The notes below the pieces were generated by a model, which was not told the DNA's origin, did not search any database, and was given only the letters and a program-made list of their open reading frames with translations. A stretch of DNA of 64,000 bases, from assembly GCF_001299635.1 (NCBI RefSeq), contig NZ_JRHN01000031.1:310001-374000 (forward strand), written 5' to 3'. The stretch is from Clostridioides difficile (GTDB lineage: Bacteria; Bacillota; Clostridia; Peptostreptococcales; Peptostreptococcaceae). This document shows positions 1-7,752 of the stretch, piece by piece; the stretch's first letter is position 1, and each line of letters begins with the position of its first letter. Both the position numbers and the translations under genes were made by a program.

Positions 1-10
1 AGAATTAAAT

Positions 11-427
11 TTAGTAGAACAAAGTTATTACAATCAATAAAAGTGAGCTCATAATACCTACCACACCCTCTTCATGTTTAAATTTAAGTGTTTTTACCAT
101 TGAGTAATAAAAATATATCCCAGTAAAAATTATCTTTAAATATAGGAAAGATAAACTCTTTGGATATATTAAAAAGCTAAAAAGAGTAAATATAAAAGCA
201 AGTAGAGTACTTATCCTGTAAAAGAAATCTATTTGTGTAATGTCTTTATATTTTATCATAAACACTGAATATAAAATGATGAAACCAATTGCGACAATTG
301 CATATACGGTAAATAATATGTTTTCAATAGTTCCATTTGAAATTACTATCCACTTATACCACATAATTGGCCAAAAAAATAATGCTAAGAACTTAAAATA
401 ATTATCAAACAACTTTTCTTTATACAT
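11..427 (-). CDS. Small integral membrane protein, unknown function
   Basis: A 138-residue protein with about four hydrophobic segments (near residues 12-28, 38-57, 72-88 and 92-108, plus a short hydrophobic C-terminus). It has no motif I recognise. An AAAGG-like ribosome binding site precedes the ATG. It lies downstream of, and on the same strand as, the ImmA-like protease and repressor, so it could be the last gene of the bacteriocin regulatory block or simply the flanking chromosomal gene. Function cannot be assigned. Confidence 0.6.
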   Translation of the reverse strand: MYKEKLFDNYFKFLALFFWPIMWYKWIVISNGTIENILFTVYAIVAIGFIILYSVFMIKYKDITQIDFFYRISTLLAFIFTLFSFLIYPKSLSFLYLKIIFTGIYFYYSMVKTLKFKHEEGVVGIMSSLLLIVITLFY

Positions 428-590
428 TCATCAAACAACCTTTCTTAACAAAAGCATATATTTGTTTTTAGAATTTTAAATAATGTAATACCATTATTAT
501 ATATTAATATTGAATTTATAGAAACCAAAATTTGTTAAAATAAATATATAGATTTTACTGTTAGATTAATTGAAATTGCTATTATTTTTA

Positions 591-1097
591 TTATGAAATT
601 GGATCAAATATGTAGAAATATGGCAAGTTGGTTAATATTAGATATTTATTGCTTCCAAGTGATAAAGACTGTTTTTTTAATGATAGGAATTCCAATCTTT
701 TTTGAAAAAAATTAATATCTACATTAAATATATCTGCCATTTCGTAAACGCAAGTGATGCCAGAATTAATTATGTTTATTATATCTTCCTCAGTAATTAA
801 GAATTCACAGGCCCATTTTAAGGCCTTATTTTCACATTTATCTATAACGATTTTTGTATAATAATCGTTATAAGAAGATACATAGTATCCAAAGCTAGTG
901 AAATGATGACCAAGCTCCTCAGCTAAGATAGATGTAAGTTTTTTTGTATTTTGTTTTAAATTACTGAGTAATGATATGATTTTCATACCATGTTTATTTA
1001 TATAGAGCCCTTCTAAATCACCTGCAATATAAGTGGTATAATGAATTATTATCTCTTCTTGAGACGCTAATTCAAAGAGCTTATCCAAATTATTCAT
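591..1097 (-). CDS. ImmA/IrrE-family metallopeptidase-like protein (putative anti-repressor)
   Basis: A 168-residue protein. The zinc-peptidase helix appears at residues 59-66 as AEELGHHF, matching HExxH except that the first histidine is glutamate; H64, H65 and E61 are present. ImmA-type proteases cleave the ImmR-type Cro/CI repressor encoded beside them to induce phage or ICE genes. The HTH repressor gene lies just upstream on the same strand, which is the classical immR-immA order. An AGGGGGA ribosome binding site precedes the ATG. Family assignment is fairly sure; that it cleaves the neighbouring repressor is inference, and the E-for-H change leaves catalytic competence open. Confidence 0.75.
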   Translation of the reverse strand: MNNLDKLFELASQEEIIIHYTTYIAGDLEGLYINKHGMKIISLLSNLKQNTKKLTSILAEELGHHFTSFGYYVSSYNDYYTKIVIDKCENKALKWACEFLITEEDIINIINSGITCVYEMADIFNVDINFFQKRLEFLSLKKQSLSLGSNKYLILTNLPYFYIFDPIS

Positions 1098-1143
1098 AAA
1101 AATCCCCCTAAAATAGAATGTATGTTTGCTTTAAAATTATATT

Positions 1144-1168
1144 AAAAGAGCAGAAAAATAGACTGCTC
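1144..1168 (-). terminator. Short intrinsic terminator between repressor and protease genes
   Basis: On the minus strand GAGCAG and CTGCTC form a 6-bp stem followed by a TTTT run. It sits directly after the repressor stop codon and before the ImmA-like gene, so it may reduce expression of the protease relative to the repressor. Confidence 0.5.
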
Positions 1169-1178
1169 ATCATGTGGT

Positions 1179-1499
1179 TTATTTTTTTTTATATTTATTT
1201 AGTAAAAATTCTATATACTCATTAAGTTGTTCTTGTGCTTCTTCAGGTAATTCTTCATGTGGATTTTTTCTATGTGCAGCTACTGTATCAATATTTTCCT
1301 TAACTAAGGTTCTTCCAAGAAGGTAATCAACTGACACATTAAACACATCAGCTAATTTATTTAAAATATGTTCATCAGGAAATCTGTTTTCTGTTTCATA
1401 GTATCCTAAGACTCTCTGAGAAACTCCTACTTTTTCGCCAAGTTCTCTTTGAGTCAATCCAAATTCCTTTCTAAGTTCTCGTAATCTTTTGGCAAACAT
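1179..1499 (-). CDS. Cro/CI-type (XRE) transcriptional repressor of the bacteriocin locus
   Basis: A 106-residue protein with an N-terminal helix-turn-helix (residues about 4-60, including TQRELGEKVGVSQRVLGYYE, then the usual FPDEHILNKLADVFNVSVDYLLG continuation). The C-terminal 40 residues are charged. The ATG follows an AAGGTGGTG ribosome binding site. It is divergent from a second HTH gene; the shared 170-bp intergenic region contains several AGAACA-N3-TGTTCT-like palindromes, the natural candidate operators. By analogy with ImmR/CI systems it should repress the tail operon and its own gene. DNA-binding role is clear; the target is inference. Confidence 0.85.
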   Translation of the reverse strand: MFAKRLRELRKEFGLTQRELGEKVGVSQRVLGYYETENRFPDEHILNKLADVFNVSVDYLLGRTLVKENIDTVAAHRKNPHEELPEEAQEQLNEYIEFLLNKYKKK

Positions 1500-1524
1500 T
1501 ATAACACCACCTTATGTATAGATT

Positions 1525-1644
1525 ATAACAAATTGTTCTAAAAAATAAAACTATGAAAGCATAAAAAGAATGTTTTTTTCTAAAATCTATTGATAAAGAA
1601 CAAATAATTCTATATAATGTGAATATGGAAGAACAAAATATTCT
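1525..1644. promoter_or_regulatory. Cluster of three repressor operators in the divergent promoter region
   Basis: Three copies of an imperfect palindrome of form AGAACA-N3-TGTTCT: ATAACA-AAT-TGTTCT at 1525-1539, AGAACA-AAT-AATTCT at 1597-1611 and AGAACA-AAA-TATTCT at 1630-1644. They lie between the divergent HTH genes, and a fourth perfect copy follows the second gene. Spacing and symmetry resemble phage immunity operators. The GAAC/GTTC halves are 5 nt apart, so they do not match the usual LexA spacing of 4. Confidence 0.65.
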
Positions 1645-1669
1645 TAATAGTGATGGAGGTATGAAGATT

Positions 1670-1861
1670 ATGTTTAAAAACAATTTGAAATATTATAGAA
1701 AATGTAAAGGTATGACACAAATTCAACTTGCTAAAAAGGCAGGAATTACAAATGACTATATATCTCAAATAGAAAGAGGTATAAAAAATCCTGGACTTCT
1801 TATGGCTAAGAAAATTTCTAATATTTTAGAACAAAATATAGATGAAGTTTTTTTTATATAG
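1670..1861 (+). CDS. Small HTH (XRE/Cro-like) regulator
   Basis: A 63-residue protein that is almost entirely one helix-turn-helix domain (MTQIQLAKKAGITNDYISQI, then ERGIKNPGLLMAKKISNILE). An earlier in-frame ATG exists at 1661, but the GGAGG at 1655-1659 is ten bases from the ATG at 1670 and only one base from 1661, so 1670 is preferred. It is divergent from the 106-residue repressor and flanked on both sides by copies of the same operator, a CI/Cro-like arrangement. It probably acts as the opposing or fine-tuning regulator; that role is inferred from layout only. Confidence 0.75.
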   Translation: MFKNNLKYYRKCKGMTQIQLAKKAGITNDYISQIERGIKNPGLLMAKKISNILEQNIDEVFFI

Positions 1862-1865
1862 TTAT

Positions 1866-1880
1866 AGAACAAAATGTTCT
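1866..1880. promoter_or_regulatory. Perfect operator palindrome upstream of the late regulator
   Basis: AGAACA-AAA-TGTTCT is a perfect 6-bp inverted repeat with a 3-bp spacer, the best copy of the motif found in the divergent promoter region. It lies about 90 bp upstream of the next gene, where it could control entry into the tail operon. Confidence 0.6.
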
Positions 1881-1971
1881 TGAATGTTATAAGATTAGTA
1901 AAAAAGATATACAGTAAAGGGATTATTGCAAATTAGAAGTTAATAATAAGCTTATAAAAAGGAGAAATACT

Positions 1972-2412
1972 ATGGAAAACAAAAAAGAGATATTATTTAA
2001 AGAAACAGATGAAAGATTACATAATTATAAATATTTGGATATAAAGATAAAGAACATTAATTTGGATATAAAAAGATGTGAGAATGAATACTCTGGATGT
2101 GGAGCAATGGTGTATAAAGAAAAGACTAGTTCTACGTATAATATAAGTTCTTCTGTTGAAAATGAAGTTGTAAAAAAAGAAGAGAGATTAAGAAAGTTAA
2201 AGATGGAAAAAGAAGATATAGAAATAGAAAAAGAAAAGATAGAAAATGCTCTAACATGCCTAAATGATATGGAAACGGAATTTTTTAATCTTTTTTACAA
2301 TAGTAAGACAAAAAATAATATGACGTATATTTCTATGAAATTACATTTAGATAGAACCTCTTGCTATAACTTAAAGAAAAAGATGATATTTAAATTGAAC
2401 GAGATATTATAA
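1972..2412 (+). CDS. Phage-type late transcription regulator with sigma-region-4-like C-terminus
   Basis: A 146-residue protein. Residues about 20-105 are strongly charged and predicted helical/coiled-coil, with a small Cys-containing insert (C-E-N-E-Y-S-G-C). Residues about 110-146 resemble sigma-70 region 4 or ArpU/RinA-type late regulators of Gram-positive phages (SMKLHLDRTSCYNLKKKMIF). The ATG follows AAGGAG at good distance. It is the last regulatory gene before the structural operon, exactly where such late activators sit in prophages. Assignment rests on composition, HTH-like tail and position, so the exact family is uncertain. Confidence 0.6.
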   Translation: MENKKEILFKETDERLHNYKYLDIKIKNINLDIKRCENEYSGCGAMVYKEKTSSTYNISSSVENEVVKKEERLRKLKMEKEDIEIEKEKIENALTCLNDMETEFFNLFYNSKTKNNMTYISMKLHLDRTSCYNLKKKMIFKLNEIL

Positions 2413-2661
2413 AAAAATAGGACAAATCTTCAACACTTTATATACACCATTACAACAATAGACTATAAAATATGTGAGATAATGTTATTGTGAAAGAAAT
2501 CCATATTGAAGGAGGTGATGAGTTGAAAAGAATGATATTACCTAAAAATATAGAAGATACTTGATAAGAATAAATGAGATGTGTATTTAAAAATGACTTA
2601 TATCATTTACAGTAAGATTATCAGATTAAGCAAAAATATTTAGTGATAGAGTGGTGATTGT
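2413..2661 (+). promoter_or_regulatory. Intergenic region likely holding the late promoter of the tail operon
   Basis: This 249-bp gap separates the late regulator from the first tail gene and is the only sizeable gap before about 19 kb. It should contain the start site of the main operon. I cannot define -35/-10 elements with confidence. It also contains a short stub reading frame with a perfect ribosome binding site, listed separately. Confidence 0.35.
2523..2564 (+). pseudogene. 13-codon stub with a strong ribosome binding site (possible remnant gene)
   Basis: A near-perfect GGAGGTGATG at 2511-2520 precedes TTG at 2523, followed by 13 sense codons (MKRMILPKNIEDT) and TGA. Such a strong site in front of an almost immediate stop suggests either a leader peptide or the 5' remnant of a deleted gene. 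In related prophages the packaging and head genes lie here, between the late regulator and the tail genes. Confidence 0.3.
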
Positions 2662-3105
2662 TTGCTTAAATACAAAGAAATAATAGAAACAATTATTGAG
2701 ACTCTCAAAAAAAACTTTACTGAAAGTGTTTTTATTGATGATGAAAGTGTGCAAGGCTCAGAAGGGTCTTGTTTTTTTGTAAGTATATTGTCAGTTATTT
2801 GTACACCTATAATGTTAAATACAAATAACAAAGATATTGTTATCTCTATAAAATACTTGCCAAAACCACAATCAAACGGTATTAGAATGTATGAAGTCTC
2901 AGACGAATTAAATAAGCTATTCAACAGAAATATAAAGATAACAGATAGAAAATTAAATATAACAAAACTAGAACAAAGTATCAAAAAAGAGGAGTCAATA
3001 TATACATTGAACTTTTCAATCACATTAAACTATCTTGATAGTGTATATGAAGAAGAAGTAGTATATGAAAATATGGAAGAAATCAATTTGAATTTAGGAG
3101 AGTGA
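2662..3105 (+). CDS. Tail terminator-like / tail completion protein
   Basis: A 147-residue protein starting at TTG with GGTGA upstream. Its size, its position immediately before sheath and tube genes, and its mixed alpha/beta character match the tail terminator family of Gram-positive myophages and PBSX-like elements (often annotated DUF6838). It would cap the sheath/tube polymer once the tape measure length is reached. No catalytic motif is expected or seen. The assignment is mostly positional. Confidence 0.6.
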   Translation: MLKYKEIIETIIETLKKNFTESVFIDDESVQGSEGSCFFVSILSVICTPIMLNTNNKDIVISIKYLPKPQSNGIRMYEVSDELNKLFNRNIKITDRKLNITKLEQSIKKEESIYTLNFSITLNYLDSVYEEEVVYENMEEINLNLGE

Positions 3106-3109
3106 TAGT

Positions 3110-4174
3110 ATGGCTATAGGATTACCAAGTATCAATATATCATTTAAGGAGTTAGCTACAACTGTTAAAGAACGTTCAGCTAGAGGAATAATTGCAATGG
3201 TGCTTAAAGACACTAAAGCACTAGGTTTTAATGAGATACATGAAAAAGAGGATATACTAGCTGATTTATCTGCTGAAAATAAAGAATATATAAATTTGGC
3301 TTTGATGGGAAATGTTAATACTCCAAATAAGTTATTAGCTTATGTAATAGAGGGAGAGGCAGATATTCAAACTGCATTAGACTTTTTAGAGACTAAGGAA
3401 TTTAATTATCTATGTATGCCTAAAGCAGTAGAAGTTGATAAGACTGCTATAAAAAATTGGATAATTAAACTTAGAGATACAGATAAGGTTAAAGTTAAGG
3501 CTATATTAGGAAAAGTTGTAGGAAATCATGAAGGTATAATTAATTTTACTACAGAAGATGTACTAGTTGGAGACAAGAAATATAGTGTTGATGAGTTTAC
3601 AAGTAGAGTGGCAGGTATTATAGCAGGGACACCTTTAAGTCAATCAGTAACTTATACTAAGCTTAGCGATGTAGTTGATATACCTAAGATGACTAAAATT
3701 GATGCAGAATCAAAGGTTAATAAAGGAGAGCTTATACTTATTAAGGAAGCAGGGGCTATAAGAATTGCTAGAGGAGTAAATTCTTTAACTGAGTTAACAG
3801 AAGAAAAAGGAGAAATGTTCCAAAAGATAAAAATAGTTGATACTTTAGATATTATACAAAGTGATATAAGAAAGGTTATAATAGATGACTATATAGGAAA
3901 GATTACTAACAGTTATGACAACAAATGCTTGTTGATAGTGGCTATAAAGAGTTATTTAGAAGAGCTAGAAAAATCTGCACTTATAGAATCTAATTCTACA
4001 GTTGAAATAGATTTTGAAGCACAAAAATCGTACTTGAAATCAAAGGGAGTAGATTTATCTTATATGACTTTACAGGAAATAAAAGAAGCTAATACAGGTT
4101 CTAAAGTATTTTTAAAAGCGAAAATAAAGGTACTTGATGCTATGGAAGATATAGATTTATCAATAGAGATATAG
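3110..4174 (+). CDS. xkdK: Contractile tail sheath protein (XkdK-like)
   Basis: A 354-residue protein beginning MAIGLPSINISFKELATTV, the typical start of PBSX XkdK-type sheaths, which polymerise around the tube and contract to drive it through the target envelope. The ATG follows TAGGAGAGTG, and the next gene (tube) starts 14 bp after the stop, the invariable sheath-tube order. Length matches compact sheaths of R-type bacteriocins. No transmembrane segment or enzyme motif is seen. Very likely the main structural protein of the diffocin particle. Confidence 0.9.
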   Translation: MAIGLPSINISFKELATTVKERSARGIIAMVLKDTKALGFNEIHEKEDILADLSAENKEYINLALMGNVNTPNKLLAYVIEGEADIQTALDFLETKEFNYLCMPKAVEVDKTAIKNWIIKLRDTDKVKVKAILGKVVGNHEGIINFTTEDVLVGDKKYSVDEFTSRVAGIIAGTPLSQSVTYTKLSDVVDIPKMTKIDAESKVNKGELILIKEAGAIRIARGVNSLTELTEEKGEMFQKIKIVDTLDIIQSDIRKVIIDDYIGKITNSYDNKCLLIVAIKSYLEELEKSALIESNSTVEIDFEAQKSYLKSKGVDLSYMTLQEIKEANTGSKVFLKAKIKVLDAMEDIDLSIEI

Positions 4175-4188
4175 GAGGATTAATTAAT

Positions 4189-4617
4189 ATGGCAAATATG
4201 GAAGCTAGAAATGTAATGAGTGGTACTTGGGGAGAGCTTTGGCTTGATGGAAATAAAGTAGCAGAAGTAAAGAAGTTTCAAGCAAAGATGGAATTTACAA
4301 AAGAAGATATTATAATAGCAGGTCAAATGGGTACTGATACAAAGTATATGGGATACAAAGGAAAAGGCTCAATAACTTTATATCATGTTAGCTCAAGAAT
4401 GCATAAATTAATTGGAGAAAAGATAAAGAGAGGCTCTGAACCTAGATTTGTTGCTATATCTAAATTAAATGATCCAGATTCTTATGGGGCAGAAAGAATA
4501 GCAGTAAAGAATATAGCATTTGATGATTTAACTTTAGCTGATTGGGAAGTTGGAGTAAAAGGAGAGATAGAAGCTCCATTCACATTTACTGAATATGACT
4601 TCCTTGATATAATTTAG
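4189..4617 (+). CDS. xkdM: Tail tube protein (XkdM-like)
   Basis: A 142-residue protein directly after the sheath gene. Features typical of the family are the N-terminal MSGTWGELWLDG segment, the K(F)QAKMEF segment and the C-terminal FTFTEYDF. It forms the rigid inner tube that is pushed through the cell envelope on sheath contraction. The ribosome binding site GGAGG lies in the gap after the sheath stop. Length and order agree with PBSX XkdM and other R-type tube proteins. Confidence 0.9.
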   Translation: MANMEARNVMSGTWGELWLDGNKVAEVKKFQAKMEFTKEDIIIAGQMGTDTKYMGYKGKGSITLYHVSSRMHKLIGEKIKRGSEPRFVAISKLNDPDSYGAERIAVKNIAFDDLTLADWEVGVKGEIEAPFTFTEYDFLDII

Positions 4618-4721
4618 TTTTACTTGGATAATTGTTAAATATAGATGGTTATTAAATATGTTTAGTTAATGGAGATATGTAGTTATTTAATAGAAATTGA
4701 TTGATAAAGGAGCAAATAATA

Positions 4722-5168
4722 ATGAGTGAAAATGGATTATCAAAGAATGTAAATATAGTAGACTTACTTTTAAATACAGATACAGAAAATTTAGAAAGAC
4801 CAAGTACGATAGTTGAACTTAAGAGATTATCTAATATATTTGGTCAAGAGTTTAAGGTAATGTGTAGAGCTTTAACAATAAGTAAGGATGAAGAAATACA
4901 AAACACTTGCCTTAAAATTGATGAAAATATGAAAACAGATATAGATTTACCAGAGATGCAGATGCTTACAGTAATAGAAGGTATTTGTGATTTGGATGGA
5001 AAGCTTCTATTTAAAAATAAGGAGTTAATGGAGAAATTTAAGGCCCCAACTCCAAAAGAATTGGCAAGAAAATTATTACTGCCAGGTGAAATTACTAACT
5101 TATATAGAATACTTCAAGATATTATGGGTTATGGTAAAAATGCAGTTATAGAAGAGGTAAAAAACTAA
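4722..5168 (+). CDS. xkdN: Tail assembly chaperone, short (0-frame) product (XkdN-like)
   Basis: A 148-residue protein when started at the ATG at 4722, which has AAAGGAG nine bases upstream; an in-frame TTG at 4701 is poorly placed. It occupies the gpG position between tube and tape measure. The gene ends V-K-N-stop inside a canonical A-AAA-AAC slippery heptamer (5159-5165) followed by a GC-rich hairpin. The product is thus the short form of a gpG/gpGT-type chaperone pair that coats the tape measure protein and recruits tube subunits. Confidence 0.85.
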   Translation: MSENGLSKNVNIVDLLLNTDTENLERPSTIVELKRLSNIFGQEFKVMCRALTISKDEEIQNTCLKIDENMKTDIDLPEMQMLTVIEGICDLDGKLLFKNKELMEKFKAPTPKELARKLLLPGEITNLYRILQDIMGYGKNAVIEEVKN

Positions 5169-5362
5169 TAGGGACGGATACCAAGACTACAATAATGTAT
5201 TATTATTGGAAGAAGAGAGGTATTAGACCGTCCCTTTTTTATGCAATGGATAAAGGCGAATTAAAGCTTATTGAAGCTTTTTTCGCCTTGGAAATTGAGG
5301 AAGAAGTTGAAAAAATGAAACATGGATATGGAGTTTGTCCTTTGACAGGAGGTGATGTATAG
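4722..5362 (+). CDS. Tail assembly chaperone, -1 frameshifted long product (gpGT-like)
   Basis: A -1 slip at A-AAA-AAC (5159-5165) moves ribosomes into a frame that stays open for 65 more codons from 5165 to the TAG at 5360-5362, giving a fusion of about 213 residues. The extension begins L-I-G-T-D-T and includes the segment YYYWKKRGIRPSLFYAM and an acidic helix, with no stop interruption. The TAG overlaps the GTG of the tape measure gene by one base. In lambda and many other tailed phages the same arrangement makes a low-abundance G-T fusion required for tail assembly. Confidence 0.85.
5159..5165 (+). other. Programmed -1 ribosomal frameshift slippery site
   Basis: A-AAA-AAC fits the X-XXY-YYZ rule in register with the chaperone frame (GT A AAA AAC TAA). 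The 0-frame stop follows immediately, a five-base spacer (5166-5170) separates it from a hairpin, and the -1 frame is open to the next gene. Confidence 0.85.
5171..5234 (+). promoter_or_regulatory. Frameshift-stimulating RNA hairpin
   Basis: GGGACGG at 5171-5177 pairs perfectly with CCGTCCC at 5228-5234. Inside it ATACC (5178-5182) can pair with GGTAT (5219-5223) across a four-base bulge. Starting five bases after the slippery site, this is the right place for a frameshift stimulator, and its GC content is striking in this AT-rich DNA. Confidence 0.8.
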
Positions 5363-7752
5363 TGGGGAATGTAAAAGAAGAAGGTATAAATATGTATCTT
5401 ACAGACAATTACACACCAAAAATGAATCAAATTATATCAGTAACTGATAATTTTAGGAGAGCAACTGTGGCTGTTTCGCTTTCAACTAATGTAATGGCTA
5501 ATAGTATAAATAATTCTGTTGGAAGTGCAAGTAGTAGAGTAAACAGTTTAAATTCTTCTTTAAGAAAAGTTCAGGCTACTGCTAGTAGTGTAAGTTCTAC
5601 TATAACAAAATTAAGTTCTAGTATTAATGTTTCAGGAACAATTGGGAGTTTAAATGGTAGTATTATGAGAATAGCAGTAACTATAGCTACGATTATTAAT
5701 TGTTTTAGTAAGTTGATTCAAAAGAAAAATGAATTTAATTCAAATCCTATAATTATATTAATATTTAAAGCTAAAAGTGATGAAATAGAAAAAACTAATT
5801 CAAAAATAAGTTTCTTAAAGAGAGCTGCTTCTACCATAAGGTTAAGCATAGAAATTTCTGGTGTAAAGAAAGGTATAGATAAAGCCATTGAATACTTGAA
5901 AAAGCTTAAAGGCGGTAAAATATGGAATATCATAATAGGGGCAAAAGATAAGGTAAGTAGTATTATAGGTTTAATTTTACCTAAGTTAATGTTATTTAAA
6001 AGTTCTCTTTGGAGAGGTGTAATAGCTGTAAAAGATATGGCAAGTGGCATTATAAGTAAAGTATTTCCTAAGTTGAGATTGTTTGCAGGGACAGTATGGA
6101 AAGGTGCAATAGCTGTAAAGGATATGGCAAGTGGAATACTTGGTTCGATAAAAGGGAAAATATCTGACTTAACAAATGGAGCTACTATAGGTGTTGCTGT
6201 TAAAAAGGGTGTTGACTTACTTGGTCAAGAGCAAAATCAGAAAGTTGTCCTAGAAAGTGTAATGAAAAGAAATACTGGAAATGTTAGAAAAAAAGATGTT
6301 GATACTTATTATGATGATTTATTAAAGATAGCAAATGATACACCTTTTGATCCCGAAGATGTTGTTTCAATGGGAACTAAAGCTAAAATGATTAGTAATA
6401 TTACTGGTGGAAAAAAAGAAAAAGATATAACTCAGGCTATGGTAGATGTTAGAGCTTTAAATATGAATACAAGTAGTGAGCAAGATGTATCAGCAGCTTT
6501 CTTAAGTGCAGCAAAAGGAAATATGGAATCTCTGAATACTTTGGTAGGAGAAAATTATAAAACTTTTGATGAAGCATTAGAGGGTATAAGTGTAAAGCAA
6601 ATGGGATTGGCTAAGGAAATGAGTGGAACAATACCAGGTATAATAGCAAGTGCTCAAACAATTATCAATAATGGTTTGAAGAATCTTGTTAAACCTTTTG
6701 ATGATATCCTAGGGCAAGGAATAGATAAAATAAGCAGTTTTATAGAGAGTGGGTTAGGAGATTTAGCTGGATTATCTGAAAAAATGGCTGGTAAGATAGG
6801 TAATGTAATGAATGGTGAGATAATTATTGGTAATAAATATGACCAAATGCAGTTTAGAAGCATGAAAAATGGTAAAGAGTTTTCTGATTCTAGTCAATAT
6901 CGAATCTCTAATATAGTTGAAAAGCGAAAAATGATGTCTGAAAATAAACAAGAAAATTTTGAGAATCATGCAGCAACAATGATAGGAAATGCACCAAAAG
7001 CAATTGTTAACACAGGAAGTATGTTAATGCAAAATATTGACTTTACTGCATTAATAGATTCATTATTTCCAGTAGTAAACTTAGTAAATAATTTATTAGA
7101 TAATATAAATAATAAATCACCAGTTGCACAAGGCTTAATAAGTATATTTGGGACAATAGTAACTACAGCATTTCAATTAATTGGACCTGTAGTTGAGGCT
7201 GTTAGCCCTATTATTACGAGAATTTTTTCTTTTTTAGGTGAATATGCTCCTCAAATAAACAATTTTATAGAGACACTGGGTGTTATTTGGGAGACAGTTT
7301 GGGCAACAATAGGACCAATCTTAGAGGATGCTTGGATTATTGTAGAACCAGTCTTAGGAGGTCTTTTTAATCTATTTAATGATATTTGTAATATTATAAA
7401 AGATGTTTGTAAATGGTGGCAAAATTTAGTTGAAAAAATTAATAAAAACCCAATTATTGATACAGTTAGATCTATAATTGATGATTGGAACTCGGGGACA
7501 AGTAAATCTGGAGGAAACGCATTTGGATTAAACTATGTACCTTATAATGATTATTCAACAAGACTTCATGAGGGTGAGATGGTATTAACTAAACAAGAAG
7601 CAAATCAGTATAGAAGTGGAAAAAGTGGCGGAAACATAAGTATAGCAAAATTAGCTGACACAATAGTAATTAGAGAAGAAGCTGATATAGAAAAAGTTAC
7701 ATCAAAATTAGTTTCAAGTATAAAAATAGCACAATTAGGAGGGGTATTATAA
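5362..7752 (+). CDS. Tail tape measure protein
   Basis: A 796-residue protein starting at GTG with GGAGGTGAT upstream; the start overlaps the frameshifted chaperone stop by one base. The N-terminal 120 residues are Ser/Asn-rich and helical. A tandem repeat follows (residues about 205-265, two units containing IAVKDMASGI), and hydrophobic stretches occur near residues 590-660, as in other tape measures that also form a membrane channel or plug. The C-terminal end carries G-x-N-Y-V-P-Y-N-D-Y and LHEGEMVLTKQEA, typical of Firmicutes tape measures. It sets tail length and lies inside the tube. Confidence 0.9.
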   Translation: MGNVKEEGINMYLTDNYTPKMNQIISVTDNFRRATVAVSLSTNVMANSINNSVGSASSRVNSLNSSLRKVQATASSVSSTITKLSSSINVSGTIGSLNGSIMRIAVTIATIINCFSKLIQKKNEFNSNPIIILIFKAKSDEIEKTNSKISFLKRAASTIRLSIEISGVKKGIDKAIEYLKKLKGGKIWNIIIGAKDKVSSIIGLILPKLMLFKSSLWRGVIAVKDMASGIISKVFPKLRLFAGTVWKGAIAVKDMASGILGSIKGKISDLTNGATIGVAVKKGVDLLGQEQNQKVVLESVMKRNTGNVRKKDVDTYYDDLLKIANDTPFDPEDVVSMGTKAKMISNITGGKKEKDITQAMVDVRALNMNTSSEQDVSAAFLSAAKGNMESLNTLVGENYKTFDEALEGISVKQMGLAKEMSGTIPGIIASAQTIINNGLKNLVKPFDDILGQGIDKISSFIESGLGDLAGLSEKMAGKIGNVMNGEIIIGNKYDQMQFRSMKNGKEFSDSSQYRISNIVEKRKMMSENKQENFENHAATMIGNAPKAIVNTGSMLMQNIDFTALIDSLFPVVNLVNNLLDNINNKSPVAQGLISIFGTIVTTAFQLIGPVVEAVSPIITRIFSFLGEYAPQINNFIETLGVIWETVWATIGPILEDAWIIVEPVLGGLFNLFNDICNIIKDVCKWWQNLVEKINKNPIIDTVRSIIDDWNSGTSKSGGNAFGLNYVPYNDYSTRLHEGEMVLTKQEANQYRSGKSGGNISIAKLADTIVIREEADIEKVTSKLVSSIKIAQLGGVL

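Noticed and set aside
1597-1880. GAAC...GTTC palindromes as LexA (SOS) boxes
   Set aside because: The half-sites are five bases apart, whereas the Gram-positive LexA box has GAAC-N4-GTTC. The clustering around HTH genes fits phage-type operators better.
5239-5430. Minus-strand reading frame across the frameshift region
   Set aside because: It is an overlap shadow of the -1 chaperone extension and tape measure start, with no ribosome binding site.
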